64,000 bases of DNA. Origin: Bedellia somnulentella (taxonomy: Eukaryota; Arthropoda; Insecta; Lepidoptera; Bedelliidae). A model generated the notes under the pieces. It did not search any database. It was not told the origin of the DNA and worked only from the letters and a program-made list of their open reading frames with translations. Below are positions 22,901 to 32,198 of the stretch, piece by piece. Position 1 is the first letter of the stretch. Every line of letters begins with the position of its first letter. The stretch is from the NCBI GenBank assembly GCA_963576735.1, contig OY755191.1, forward strand, positions 14,041,608 to 14,105,607, given 5' to 3'. The position numbers and the translations under genes are program-made.

Positions 22901-25900
22901 TCTTTTTAATATTATTATTATCTTTTTTTTTATTTTTTTATTAGTGTTTTTTGAGTGAAATTTCTAGCCTAATGATTCAAATATTTACACGCCTCATGGC
23001 AGAGCAGGCAAAGCACATAATAACTACTTAACATCTTTATAAATACTCTTGTTCTTGTAAATAAATGATTTTTATTTTTTATTTTATTTATTTATTTTAC
23101 GACACCCGTGGGGAGAAAGGGGTAGCGACATTCTAAGCCGGCACTAAACGGCAATTTTGTATAAATTTATCAAATGGAACCCGGTATATGGGATTCCAAC
23201 CCCAGGTTTCTAACTAGCTAGTCTAGGCTGAGACTACGCGAGACAGAGATCTCGCAACAAGATTATGAAACTTATTTATGGTTGAGCGCTTCCGTTTACT
23301 TCATATTTACATACTATAGAACACAAAAGGGGTAGCCACTCTAGCCACAGCTCCCAACTACTTTTGGAAGTTGAGTTGATTAATGATAGTGGTTGTTGGT
23401 GGTTGGTGATGGGTCTTCAGCAACATTGAAAAATGAAAAAAAAAATGAAAAAAATGTTTATTTGTACCGCCATAGGTGATCGTCTTTTACAATTACATTA
23501 CAATTTTAATCTATATAATTTATTCTTTATAATAAAGACGAAGTAGTTTATCTGTGGCCCCACGCTAGGTAAATCCTGTGTTGTGGGAGCCGTTTTAAAC
23601 TAAACAATAAAATCGTGGCAGCTTATACCTGTAATTAAGTATTTAAATGGAATGATGTATCTGCATATTATATACATTTTATAAATATAAGATTATATAA
23701 AACTATTATATAAGTAATATTATTTTATATAAATAGGGATAAAGGAGAATTATGTAATAATAAATATGTAATTTATAATGAATACAATAAAATTGTAACA
23801 AATATAAAAAATATTAACATCTTCAGTATAAATCTCTGATGTAAAAATTATAATTTAAATGATTATAGCTTCGGTTTCTTCATATGTGAGCTTCTCCAAA
23901 ACTTCCGTAAGAGATTTTTTAACTTCCCTATCGCCTGTATTTTTAAGATTAATAAATTTAGTCATTTTGTTATAAATAAAGCTCTCCATAAATAAAGCTT
24001 GCCTCCGAGCAAAAGACGTTTTAACTAACGTCAAGGGAATGTTGTAGACGCGTTTTTTCAGTATATTGTCATAGTTGTGAGAATGGCGTATCTTTTTATG
24101 TACTGATGTAACGATCGTGAAAATGTATAATTGACGAACTGACAGCAACCTCCATTTCTGATATAAATTAAAAGTTCTAAATCGCCTTTTCACTTTCAGC
24201 ATGACTTTTAAAAGCGTTCTTTGTGCCCTTTCCACCTCTATTAATTTAGTTTTAGCCGCTCCACCCCAAATCTTTATGCCATATGTTATGACTGATTGGC
24301 AGATTGCCATGTAAATAATTCGAAGAAGTTGAAGGTCTGTGCTGTTTCTCAAAGATTTCATTACAGTTATCATTTTTAGTATCCTGCTTGAGAGCATTTG
24401 TATATGCTTTTCATATGATAATCTCTCGTCTATTTCAATACCGAGATACTTTATATTGGTAGTTCTTTCTATACCAGGACAGTCACAATTATTGAAAAAT
24501 TCAGTGTTTCCACTGCAGTGATGAATCTTGATAATGGGAGTTTGTTTGGGAGCTGACGGTTTAGTTTTATAAAATGCGACATATTTAGTTTTGTTAACGT
24601 TGAGCGTTAATAGACTGTTATTCAACCACTGTCCTAGTTTACTTAAACATAATTCGGCACTTTGGAAAACCTTTTCCCATGCTTTATCTTTGATTATAAT
24701 TACCGTATCATCAGCATAACATATACCTTTGTTATTTCCTAGATTGGTCAAAATGTCATTTACATATATAATAAATAAAGTTGGTCCTAAAACGCTTCCT
24801 TGTGGAATGCCGAAGTCGACACTTTCCAATGTACTCAAAGATTCTGAAATTTTAAGACATTGTTTTCTATTAGAAAGATATGATTTAAACCAGTCAAGTG
24901 CCTCACCCCTGATCCCATAATACTCTAATTTCCTTAATAATATATCTCTAGATATAGTATCAAAGGCCTTGGCTAGGTCTAAAAATACACCGAGACAAGC
25001 TTCGCCATTGTCCAATGCCTTTGAAACTATATCTGTTAACTCATTTACAGCATCAATAGTTGATTTGGCTTTTCTAAAACCAAATTGAGAGGCATTGAGT
25101 AAACATTCCTGTTCTAGGTAATTAAGAAGCCTTTTGTTTACAACTTTTTCCAATATTTTAGAAAGACAAGGTAATAAAGATATTGGCCTATAACTTATCG
25201 GATCATTTTTGAAACCACTTTTGTATATAGGACATATCCTCCCTATTTTCCAAGATTCTGGATACGTACCCGTGGAGATACTTAAATTTATTATATATGT
25301 CAACGGTATAGTTATATATTTTCTTATACATTTTAAAACTTTATTAGAAATTTCGTCATTGCCAGTTGAGTTTTTGTCCTTCAGGCTACTTAAAATTTCA
25401 TAGACCTCATTTTCATCAGTCGGACTGAGGAAAAACGGCTTGTAGTGACCTTTTGAAATTGGGATCTTTGAACAGAGTAAGGCTTCGGAAGTTTTTAATC
25501 GAGTGAGTATTTCATTTGACAGTCTTGCTCCTACTGAGGCGTAATAACTGTTACAATGCTCTAACGATTCTTTGGAGGAGTTTTTAGTTTTAAGCAAGTT
25601 GGAGCTTGGATCTTGGCGGTTCTTATTATTGGTCATGTGTTTAATTGTTTTCCAAAGCTTTTTTGGATCATTCTTGTCTTTACGTATTTTTTCACTGTAA
25701 TAATCGCTTTTCAGTTTGTGCATAATATTAACAAGATAGTTACGATAACGTTTATATGTTATTTGACGCACTAAATTCTGGGGTTCTTTTTGGGCTTTGT
25801 AATGTAAGCTATCACGATTTTTTAAGCAACGTATAATTCCTGGGGTGACCCATTCTTTTAAGTTATAGTTACGCTGGCTTTTCTTTATCACTTGCTTCCC

Positions 25901-28111
25901 TAATTCAATTATGTTTGTAATAGTATTAGTAAATTTATCGGTAGCTTCATTTACATCCTTACAATTGAGAATAATTGACCAGTCTATTTCACTAACATGT
26001 TTTTCAATGAGTTCAACATCATATTTGGTAAAGACTCTATCACATCTATCTAGGTTTGGGGCATTGGATACACAAATACTTACTACATTATGGTCTGTAA
26101 TAGATGTTTTACACACAAGTCCAACTGTTGATTGAGCGTACTTAGATGAAATAAAAATATGATCTAAACAGGAAGAACCCCGAGTTGGTTTATTGATAGC
26201 CGGAACTAAACCATGCTCAGCCGTTAAGCACATGTACTGAGTTTTTTTATCTGTGTCGGTAGTCGAAAGAATATCTATATTGATATCGCCAGCCAATATT
26301 ATACAATTTTTTGGTGTGATTGATTTAAGTATATTATCGAGGGAGTCAAGAAATGGGGATATGTCTTTGTAACTAGGAGAACGATAAATACCAATAATGG
26401 AGTATTTATTAGATATTTCTACTATAATGCAATTAGCCTCCTGGAAAAAAGGTTCAGACACAGTTACATCAAGTTCAGTTTTGGTGTAAACAACTACTCC
26501 ACTTGCTCTGTTTAGTGACACTTTCGTACAATGCGGTATGTAATTAGGAATACTCCCAATTAACGTTAAATCATTTAACCAACATTCAGTAAGAATTATG
26601 ACATCATAACAAACTTTAGTACTCACTAACAATACTAAAAACTGATCAAAATTTGCCTCGATGCTTCTTATATTAAATGTAAGTATATTCAGTTTTGGGT
26701 TTTCAATCATAATGTTGCTTTCTTGGTCAAAGGTATTTTTTTCGTAACATTTTACCACAAATATTTCGTCTAGATGGTCAGCAATTCCAATGTCAACCAT
26801 TTTCAAAAGATGTGTTTAATGATGTTTCTAGACAAAAAATATAATACCTTAATATGTGACTGAGCCGATGTCTCAATAAATAGAATAAAAAGCCTTTATA
26901 CCTCACAATAATGAAGAAAACGATAACCTTTGATAGAGTATTTGTGTTAAATTTGTTACCAGATTGATAAGAAGATTTAAAATGAATATATATGTATATA
27001 AATATTATTGTAAAATTTAAATAAGAGAAGTTTAAAAATAAGAGTGTGTAAAATTGTGTGTAATACAAAGTAATTGATGAGGCACTTTTAGGTGCAATCC
27101 CAATTAATTTTAAAATAAAGATGAATAACCTATTACTACTAAAAAATATTAAAATAATTTGGCCTTTAAAGATTGGTTTCTTCCGATGGGCCGATTTTCC
27201 GCTCCAGGTCTTGGTGACTTTGTATTTTAACAGCAGGGCATTTTTCAACTTTACGAACGTATATAGATCCATCTTTGATCCAACAGAATTTAAATTTGTG
27301 TTGTTTGGCTCGTACTCTTGTCTCCCGAAATAACATTCTTGTTTTCTTTGTCAGCCTCTCATTAATGTAAATTCTACTAGAACTCCCGGGAACTAAATCA
27401 CTAGAAGTAATATTAGACCTAGATTTAGCAGCTTTCAGTAATTGGTCGCGTTTACTCTTTCTATTCAGACTTATTATTATTGGACGATATTTTTTGTTGT
27501 CTTCATTTATATTTGTCGATTTCCGGTGTCGAATACCGGCTCTTGAAACATTATCGAGATCATTTTCCGTTAGCTCAACCCCAATTGTTTTTGCGGTTAG
27601 TAGGGCCACATGGAATATGTTTTCGTTATCGGTCTCAGGAACGCCAATCAGTTCCAATTGATTTCGGATATTGTGTTGTGCTTGGTCGTCTATAACACTT
27701 TGCATTTCCAAAATTTTTACTTTAAGATCGTTTATCTCTTTGTCTTTAAAAGCAACTTTTTTCTCAATCTCATCTATTATATTTATGAAGTCGCAATAAA
27801 TGGGTTAGTGCTATTCTAAACCGACCCTACACTAATTATTACATATTTAGTTTTCGCCATCTTGTAAAAATGACATATATTGATTTACTAATCACTTTAA
27901 TGTAACCTTCTTTCCAGGTATATTCGACACACCATTAATCCAGTACTTACCATTCAAAGCACTAGAATTCATCAAAAGGATGACTCCATTCCCCTCAAGA
28001 CTGGGCAAACCTGAGGAGTTTGCCCATCTGGTCACCACTATTGTGGAAAACCCCATGCTTAATGGAGAAGTTATTCGAATAGACGGAGCACAGAGATGGT
28101 TCCCATTATAG
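16297..28111 (+). CDS. HSD17B10 (scully)-like short-chain dehydrogenase, catalytic triad lost
   Basis: Five exons (16297-16305, 16385-16549, 18295-18459, 19165-19402, 27918-28111) join in frame into about 256 residues, the normal family length. Active HSD17B10 is a mitochondrial NAD-dependent 3-hydroxyacyl-CoA/steroid dehydrogenase and also a subunit of metazoan mitochondrial RNase P. Kept here: the Rossmann motif TGGASGLG (10-17), the acidic residue after strand 2 (LDIQG), NCAG, and the C-terminal [10 protein letters not shown]. Lost here: active-site Ser becomes Gly149 ([10 protein letters not shown]), Tyr becomes Leu162 and Lys becomes Ala166 (YSASK position reads LSAAA). The cofactor-contacting Asp of the DVTS motif is Cys. 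All splice sites and the frame are intact, so it looks like an expressed pseudoenzyme. Intron 4 (8.5 kb) is filled with retroelements. Confidence 0.9.
16385..16549 (+). CDS. HSD10-like exon 2 (NAD-binding motif)
   Basis: It encodes [19 protein letters not shown] through VIATKGC, with a GTAAGT donor. It contains the TGxxxGxG cofactor motif. Confidence 0.9.
16617..16689 (-). repeat. SINE1 copy, part interrupted by a fold-back MITE
   Basis: Reverse SINE1 from AATACTCACGAATATAAATC to TTTTGGAAGTTGA; it resumes after the MITE at 16911 for a few bases and is then truncated. Confidence 0.8.
16690..16901. mobile_element. Fold-back (near-perfect palindrome) MITE with 9-bp target duplication
   Basis: The 212-bp element is almost entirely self-complementary. 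It runs from GGCTTATTCCACTTTTCCCC to the reverse complement of that sequence, with internal sub-palindromes built from CCCCGTTGAC units and a centre near AACTTTTTAGTTC. Direct repeats GGAAGTTGA (16681-16689 and 16902-16910) flank it. A 9-bp duplication with long inverted ends is characteristic of Mutator-like elements, so a MULE-derived origin is inferred. Confidence 0.82.
16925..17640. other. HSD10-like intron 2, LINE 3'-end-like tail
   Basis: AT-rich intron. The stretch about 17380-17552 ends GTGTCACAATAAACG followed by more than 20 T, which resembles a retroposon or LINE 3' end. I cannot assign it to a family. Confidence 0.35.
17650..18006 (-). repeat. SINE4, a tRNA-headed SINE
   Basis: On the minus strand the head reads CTGGCTGAGTGGATAGGTAA and then GGTTGCGGGTTTGATCCCGG. 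These resemble the A and B boxes of RNA polymerase III promoters. The body follows to about 17650. The long open frame across it is incidental. Confidence 0.65.
18295..18459 (+). CDS. HSD10-like exon 3
   Basis: It encodes [19 protein letters not shown] through DFTKTIE, including NCAG. TTTCAG acceptor, GTGAGT donor. The Asp normally preceding VTS is replaced by Cys from exon 2. Confidence 0.9.
18738..18974 (+). repeat. SINE1 copy
   Basis: Diverged forward SINE1 (CTAGTGTTGGCTTAGAATAG to AGCCGTGAGTATGTATG) in HSD10-like intron 3. Confidence 0.85.
19165..19402 (+). CDS. HSD10-like exon 4 (mutated active site)
   Basis: It encodes [16 protein letters not shown] through VCTIAPG. The segments [10 protein letters not shown] and [14 protein letters not shown] align without gaps to the family's NTAS and YSASK motifs, and all three catalytic positions are changed. 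The flanking [10 protein letters not shown] and [17 protein letters not shown] segments are conserved. Confidence 0.92.
19590..19856 (-). repeat. SINE1 copy with 9-bp target duplication
   Basis: Reverse SINE1 with a (CATA)n tail, flanked by CTTTTCTTA at 19581-19589 and 19857-19865. It is followed by an (AT)n microsatellite at about 19866-19915. Confidence 0.85.
19958..20110 (+). repeat. Penelope-like arm fragment (second subfamily)
   Basis: It contains GCCCGACGTTTCGTCACACC and GTGCCGTGGTCAC, which resemble the CCCGACGTTTCG..GGTCAC core of the Penelope-like arms at 4707. The same sequence occurs in reverse at 38395-38560. The assignment is tentative. Confidence 0.5.
20219..20352. repeat. Small inverted-repeat element, possible MITE
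   Basis: GGCAAGCACGAGC near 20219 is mirrored by GCTCGTGCTTGCT near 20340. No clear target duplication is visible, so this is a weak call. Confidence 0.3.
20488..20776 (+). repeat. SINE1 copy with triplicated head
   Basis: The 5' end TGCTGTGTAGTGTCGGCTT occurs three times in tandem (from about 20488, 20507 and 20525) before one complete body and a (TATG)n tail. Confidence 0.85.
20874..21078. mobile_element. MITE with approximately 45-bp terminal inverted repeats
   Basis: The ends AAGTGCTAACAGACGATCGA..CGCGCACCA and their reverse complement enclose about 110 bp of unrelated GC-rich sequence. TTAA lies at each outer edge (within ACTTTAA and TTTAAAGT), consistent with a TTAA-targeting superfamily such as piggyBac. 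The termini do not show piggyBac's usual CCY start, so the class is open. Confidence 0.75.
21181..21370 (-). repeat. SINE1 copy, 3' part (split by a LINE)
   Basis: Reverse SINE1 interrupted after CTCTTACG by the LINE at 21371-23096; it resumes at 23102. Confidence 0.85.
21371..22831 (+). pseudogene. LINE reverse transcriptase, frameshifted
   Basis: The RT reads [60 protein letters not shown] and YADDTSI. The frame breaks in an A9 run near 22443-22451. The next frame then continues from [20 protein letters not shown] to a stop at 22831. The upstream open stretch from 21258 belongs to the SINE, not the LINE. Confidence 0.88.
21371..23096 (+). mobile_element. 5'-truncated LINE (CR1/Jockey group) nested in SINE1
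   Basis: The insertion lies inside a SINE1, with a short possible duplication TTACG (21366-21370 and 23097-23101). It encodes the reverse transcriptase core to the C-terminus, then a 3' UTR with a duplicated TATTTTGTGACATGTGATTTGA unit (22844-22888) and a tail of TTTA repeats. RNase H is absent. The CR1-like assignment is from RT flavour. Confidence 0.85.
23102..23154 (-). repeat. SINE1 copy, 5' part
   Basis: Remaining head of the SINE split at 21370 (GACACCCGTGGGGAGAAAGG to GGCACTAAACGGCA). Confidence 0.85.
23310..23427 (-). repeat. SINE1 fragment, left of the CR1-type LINE
   Basis: Degraded reverse SINE1 (AGGGGTAGCCACTCTAGCC..CTTTTGGAAGTTGAG..GATGGGTCTTC). Its other end appears to be 27797-27833, beyond the LINE. 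Confidence 0.7.
23855..26806 (-). CDS. LINE ORF2: endonuclease and reverse transcriptase, intact
   Basis: The ORF is 983 residues with no interruption. It carries an AP-type endonuclease: [10 protein letters not shown] (about 38), [26 protein letters not shown] and the terminal TDHN. The reverse transcriptase follows, with [54 protein letters not shown] and YADDTVI. There is no RNase H. The C-terminal region ([30 protein letters not shown]) is of the CR1-like type common in Lepidoptera. An intact ORF suggests a recently inserted copy, but 5' truncation makes it unlikely to be autonomous. Confidence 0.92.
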   Translation of the reverse strand: MKMVDIGIADHLDEIFVVKCYEKNTFDQESNIMIENPKLNILTFNIRSIEANFDQFLVLLVSTKVCYDVIILTECWLNDLTLIGSIPNYIPHCTKVSLNRASGVVVYTKTELDVTVSEPFFQEANCIIVEISNKYSIIGIYRSPSYKDISPFLDSLDNILKSITPKNCIILAGDINIDILSTTDTDKKTQYMCLTAEHGLVPAINKPTRGSSCLDHIFISSKYAQSTVGLVCKTSITDHNVVSICVSNAPNLDRCDRVFTKYDVELIEKHVSEIDWSIILNCKDVNEATDKFTNTITNIIELGKQVIKKSQRNYNLKEWVTPGIIRCLKNRDSLHYKAQKEPQNLVRQITYKRYRNYLVNIMHKLKSDYYSEKIRKDKNDPKKLWKTIKHMTNNKNRQDPSSNLLKTKNSSKESLEHCNSYYASVGARLSNEILTRLKTSEALLCSKIPISKGHYKPFFLSPTDENEVYEILSSLKDKNSTGNDEISNKVLKCIRKYITIPLTYIINLSISTGTYPESWKIGRICPIYKSGFKNDPISYRPISLLPCLSKILEKVVNKRLLNYLEQECLLNASQFGFRKAKSTIDAVNELTDIVSKALDNGEACLGVFLDLAKAFDTISRDILLRKLEYYGIRGEALDWFKSYLSNRKQCLKISESLSTLESVDFGIPQGSVLGPTLFIIYVNDILTNLGNNKGICYADDTVIIIKDKAWEKVFQSAELCLSKLGQWLNNSLLTLNVNKTKYVAFYKTKPSAPKQTPIIKIHHCSGNTEFFNNCDCPGIERTTNIKYLGIEIDERLSYEKHIQMLSSRILKMITVMKSLRNSTDLQLLRIIYMAICQSVITYGIKIWGGAAKTKLIEVERAQRTLLKVMLKVKRRFRTFNLYQKWRLLSVRQLYIFTIVTSVHKKIRHSHNYDNILKKRVYNIPLTLVKTSFARRQALFMESFIYNKMTKFINLKNTGDREVKKSLTEVLEKLTYEETEAIII
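27166..27794 (-). CDS. LINE ORF1, 5'-truncated
   Basis: It encodes a coiled-coil stretch ([19 protein letters not shown]), then [17 protein letters not shown] and [18 protein letters not shown], and ends after [12 protein letters not shown]. This is the nucleic-acid-binding ORF1 domain of insect LINEs, related to the C-terminal domain also found in baculovirus FP proteins. The start is lost at the SINE junction. Confidence 0.82.
27797..27833 (-). repeat. SINE1 fragment, right of the CR1-type LINE
   Basis: AAATGGGTTAGTGCTATTC then CCGACCCTACAC matches the head of SINE1 in reverse orientation. Confidence 0.75.
27918..28111 (+). CDS. HSD10-like exon 5 (C-terminus)
   Basis: It encodes [18 protein letters not shown] through [16 protein letters not shown] and a stop. 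The CTTTCCAG acceptor completes the split Gly codon. PFPSRLG and [10 protein letters not shown] are strong family signatures. Confidence 0.92.
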
Positions 28112-28389
28112 AATTATTGAGAAATTAGTCTAGAGATAGTTGTAAGTGCTAGTTCTGATGGAAATTGTATGACATATCCAAGATGCTAATGTTCCTATAT
28201 TATACTTAATGATATTCAAGGAACGAAAAAGTAAAGAAACAATGAATATTTATAATACACATTAAGTACAAAAAATATAAGTAAACAGACTTTAATTGTT
28301 TTGAGAAGTGAAAAGTGAAGCGATCATGCTTTAGGTATTATAACTCTCATTTAATGTGTGAACTGCGTTTACACCAAATGTAACTTAGA

Positions 28390-28746
28390 CGACATGATAG
28401 CTCAATGGGTAGAACACCGGTTATCGTGCAAGCGACTAGTGTTCAAATCCTGGTTTGAACCTACACCAATTTGTCTTTTCTAAAGACATATGTGTGGTTA
28501 ATTTATAATGGATGTTAACGGTGAGGAAAAACATCGTGAGGAAACCCACATGGCTAAGTTGTACTTAGTCATGTGACAGTGTATTCGTACAAAACGGCGA
28601 TAGGCCTACCCCCTATAACGTGAGTACACTGTCCATGAAAAACGTGGGTACTGTGAACACCAGGTGACAAAGTCACATGATGTTCAGAAGTATTAGTACC
28701 TCTGCCAACCCCTTCGGGGATATTCGGCGTGAACGTTTATGTTTAT
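28390..28746 (+). repeat. SINE2 copy, complete
   Basis: tRNA-like head GACATGATAGCTCAATGGGT and GTGTTCAAATCC, then the conserved body to GGCGTGAACGTTTATG. Confidence 0.9.
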
Positions 28747-28867
28747 TGTGTTATGTAACTTTATGTGCTTCCTCACCGAGAGCATTCACGTGTGCTGTTA
28801 TATTATAGATTCATCTTTGACCATTATATTACAATAATACCTCCCTGACTGTAGACTGCCTCCGTGG

Positions 28868-31660
28868 CACTAACGATCATTTTGATTTCAGAACCGGAAA
28901 AAAGTGACAATAACAAATTTCTGCGAACATCGCCCAAGTTGACGTTTTATGACAACTGAGTAATTATACTATCATAAACCAGTTCTATCTCGGACCAATC
29001 CCCTCCGCGCGTCCCGGTAAGGTAGTCGGAATCTAGTGTTCGTGTAGTACGCCCTTCTATTTTTTCGATACGATCTATTGATTCCTAACTTGCGAGTGGT
29101 GTCAAAAGTGGTTTGCAGTGAATTTTCGAAAGTTTTAGCTATGGAATCTGAAGAACAAGGTATGTACTTTATATCGATGTATATTATCTTTGAAATTAAT
29201 GACTTTTATGTATTTTTAGAGCCGTAATCAACAAAAGAGGAAATTAATTAATATCATGTATGTTTTTTTTAACTAATTAGTACTTTTGTTATAGTACCGG
29301 GTTAGATCGGGTAATAATTATTATGTTGTATTAAAATATAGAGTTTCGCCATGCCAGAACACTAAAAACGTTTTCCACATCTTTCCACCAACTAAAAAAA
29401 ATGAACTTTTACAATAATGTAAAGATTTTTTTATTGTTTAGCTAATTTACTATTTCATTGTTTCTTTGCAGACTCGACGTCAAATGTCATTCAAATGTCT
29501 CGGAAATCGTTGTTTATGATCTTCAAAGAGAGTCCGGCAAAAAAGTTAGATGACAAAGTATCATTTATGCAAAATAAGCTCCGAGAAATGTTGAAATGTC
29601 CCCAGGACGATTTTAAAACCTTAGGTCGCAATTTAAGTCATTTCAAATCAGATTTAAAGAAGAGATGGGCATCGTGCAACTATATTGAAGACAGATTTAT
29701 GAAAAAAAACGAAAGATGGCTTAGTAATTCAATACCTGTATATACAAGGAAGCAAAACACCAAACCAGGGCGCCCAAGCAAAGACTTCCAAGAATTGACT
29801 GATCGCGGTAAAAGACGGAGAACAAAGCGACTTCGCGAGGAGGTACCAGTTGAAGTGCTTACTTTTGCAGCTAGCGTCAGTCAAAATGTGTCAGGTAATG
29901 CTGCAGCTTCGAAACTTATTAAAGATGCAGTTTCTTCGCCAACAAGAGCGAAGCGGTACAGAAAAAAAATAAATACTACTCATGAATCAAAAATAAAAAA
30001 GTACACACCTGATGAAGCTTTGCGCATTTTTATTGAGGGTGGATTTACAAGAAAGCAATGGGAGTTACTGCACAATGCAAATAAAGGTATATTCCCTTGT
30101 TATGCCCTTATTAGAGAAGCAAAGAAACTCTGCTATCCCAAACCCGGGGCAGTTCGAGTTACTGAAACTTGTGTCGAAGTTGTGCTCCAAGACTTATTAG
30201 ATCACACATCTGAAAGACTTTGTCTTTATCTTGAAGATGTCCTCCAAAACTGTACAACAGAAGTATTGGAAAATCTGGAGCTTATTTCAAAATGGGGTTG
30301 TGATGGCTCTCATCAAACTGCCTACCAACAAAAGTTTTTAGACAGCTCTCATGATGACTCACACATATTTCAAAGTTCATTGGTGCCCTTGAGATTACAG
30401 TCACATATTGGGAACAAAATGAAGATTTTATGGCAAAATCCGACACCATCATCTACTCGGTTTTGTCGGCCAATCCGAATTAGATTTCTCCACGAATCAG
30501 TAGATATAACTAATGATGAAATAAAGTATGTTGAAAACCAAACCAAACAACTATTAAAAACTGAAATTAATAATCATAATAGAGCCACTTTCGTGCGACA
30601 TGTATTACTCCCAACCATGGTTGATGCAAAAGTTTGCAATGCAGCTACTTCCACGTCATCCACTATGAGATGTTACATATGTGGCAAGACGTCTAAAGCT
30701 TTCAATGACTATGAAAATTTAAATTCAGAGGATCCTCAATCATTAAGATTCGGATTGTCAATTCTTCATGCAAGAATCCGTTTTTTCGAAACGGTTTTAC
30801 ACATAGCTTACAAGCTTCCCCTGCAAAAATGGCAAGCCCGAACTGCAGAAGAAAAGGCTGTGGTTAAAGAAACAAAAGAAAAAATTCAAAAGCAATATAG
30901 AGAAAAGACTGGCCTTGTTATAGATATGCCAAAAGCTGGTTTTGGAAATTCCAATTCAGGCAACACATCTAGAAGATTCTTTGCCGATCCTGATCTAGCT
31001 GCTGAAATCACAGGCATAAATAAAGAGTTTATAATTAAACTTAAAGTGATTCTGGAAGCAATTTCATCTGGCCACAAAATAAATGCAGATAAGTTTGGAG
31101 AGTTTTGCAAAGATACTGCGAAAATGTATGTCGAACTGTACGGTTGGTATCCGATGACGCCAACTCTTCACAAAATTCTAGTGCACGGTACAACTGTCAT
31201 AAAACATGCAATCCTTCCTATCGGACAACTATCCGAGGAGGCCGCGGAAGCCCGTAATAAGCACTACCGGCCGGCAAAATTATGCCCGTAAATTTTCTAG
31301 AATACAATGTAATCAAGATGTCCTCAACAGACTGCTGCTCACATCAGATCCGTTTATTAGTTGTTTACGGAAGCGTATCCCGAGCAAAAGTCAGCCTTTC
31401 ATGAGTGAAACCATTGAGTTGTTCGAGCCGGAAGAACAGGATACAGAAGTAGATCAATCAACGAATCTTGCTTACTCTGATGAATCAGATTAAGATCTAT
31501 TAGAATTAAATAATGTTTTTTTTTTTTTATTATTTTTAATCTATCCATTTTTGTAAAATATTATATTTTCTTTAATCAAATACGTATTTTTATTCATTTC
31601 CAATAAAATAAAAGTACTAAATAATATTGTCCCGCTTTAAAGCCAAAATGATCCTTAGTG
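28868..31660 (+). mobile_element. Transib transposon, complete, with 5-bp target duplication
   Basis: The terminal repeats CACTAACGATCATTTTG (left) and, on the opposite strand, CACTAAGGATCATTTTG (right) bound a 2793-bp element. The direct repeat CGTGG lies at 28863-28867 and 31661-31665. A CAC-starting terminus and a GC-rich 5-bp duplication are Transib hallmarks. It interrupts the tRNA-like head of a SINE3. Confidence 0.93.
29141..31493 (+). pseudogene. Transib (RAG1-like) transposase, one intron, one frameshift
   Basis: Exon 1 (29141-29159, MESEEQ plus a split codon) joins exon 2 at 29472 across a GT-AG intron. The protein carries the RAG1/Transib core. The first Asp is in KWGCDGSHQ (about residue 284) and the second in MVDAKVCN (about 391), followed by a CYICG knuckle. 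The Glu is in LPIGQLSEEAAEARNK (about 595), after LHKILVHG. SLVPLRLQS and ILWQNPTPSSTRFCRP are Transib signatures. A one-base shift in the CCGGCCGG stretch (31265-31272) ends the main frame at 31291. The remaining C-terminus (NYARKFSR to SDESD) is open in another frame to 31493. Confidence 0.92.
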
Positions 31661-31665
31661 CGTGG

Positions 31666-32180
31666 TCTCGCTTTTACGCGCTTGGTTTCAAGTACGGAGG
31701 TCTCGGGTTCGATCTCCGGGTGGGGAACCTTACAAATTTAATTTCTAAGATTTAACTCAGTTTGGAAGGATATTGCTTGCTTGATTCACCTGATTATCCG
31801 AAAATTAAGATGATTCCGTGCTTCGGAGGCGTTAAGCCGTCGGTCCCAGCTACTATTACGGTAGTAGTCGTTAGTCTGCCAACCCGCAATTGGCCAGCGT
31901 GGTGGACTATGGCCAAATCGCCCTATATAGGGTAGACTCGAGTCCCTTGGTGGGGACATATTGGGACTGTGAGGAATGCCTCCCTGACTGATCATTCATA
32001 TAATCGTTACAAGGTGCGCATTGTAATGCTCGGTTCTACTGCCTCCTTCAGTGATGTAATACTCAAATCTGTAACGTTACATTACAGACGAATGCTCCCG
32101 GTGAGGGAGCACCGTTAAAGTTATATCGAATGTCAAGTTGCAAGTTTCAAATTTGGCTTAAAGCCAAATACCTAATTGAG
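31666..32180 (+). repeat. SINE3 copy (tRNA-headed), head split by Transib
   Basis: It begins CGTGGTCTCG after the Transib, with a B-box-like GGTCTCGGGTTCGATCTCC. The body includes TTAGTCTGCCAACCCGCAA. A second copy lies in reverse at 46318-46590 with head CGTGGTCTAGTGGTAATGCG. Sequence left of the Transib (28840-28867, CTGCCTCCGTGG) may belong to the same copy. Confidence 0.75.
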
Positions 32181-32198
32181 CATGGTCATCATGAATAA

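Larger units (their letters stand above)
23428..27794 (-). mobile_element. CR1-group LINE, nearly complete, inserted in a SINE1
   Basis: A minus-strand LINE with most of ORF1, a spacer and a complete ORF2, ending in A-rich sequence at its 3' end. It is 5'-truncated inside ORF1 at 27794, exactly where SINE1 head sequence begins. The piece of SINE1 between 23427 and 27797 is missing, so the insertion removed about 70 bp of target. It fills most of intron 4 of the HSD10-like gene, in antisense. Confidence 0.85.

Noticed and set aside
29141..31493. Possible domesticated RAG1-like host gene with an intron
   Set aside because: Matching terminal repeats and the CGTGG duplication show a mobile element, and introns occur in Transib transposases. 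The frameshift also argues against a maintained host gene.
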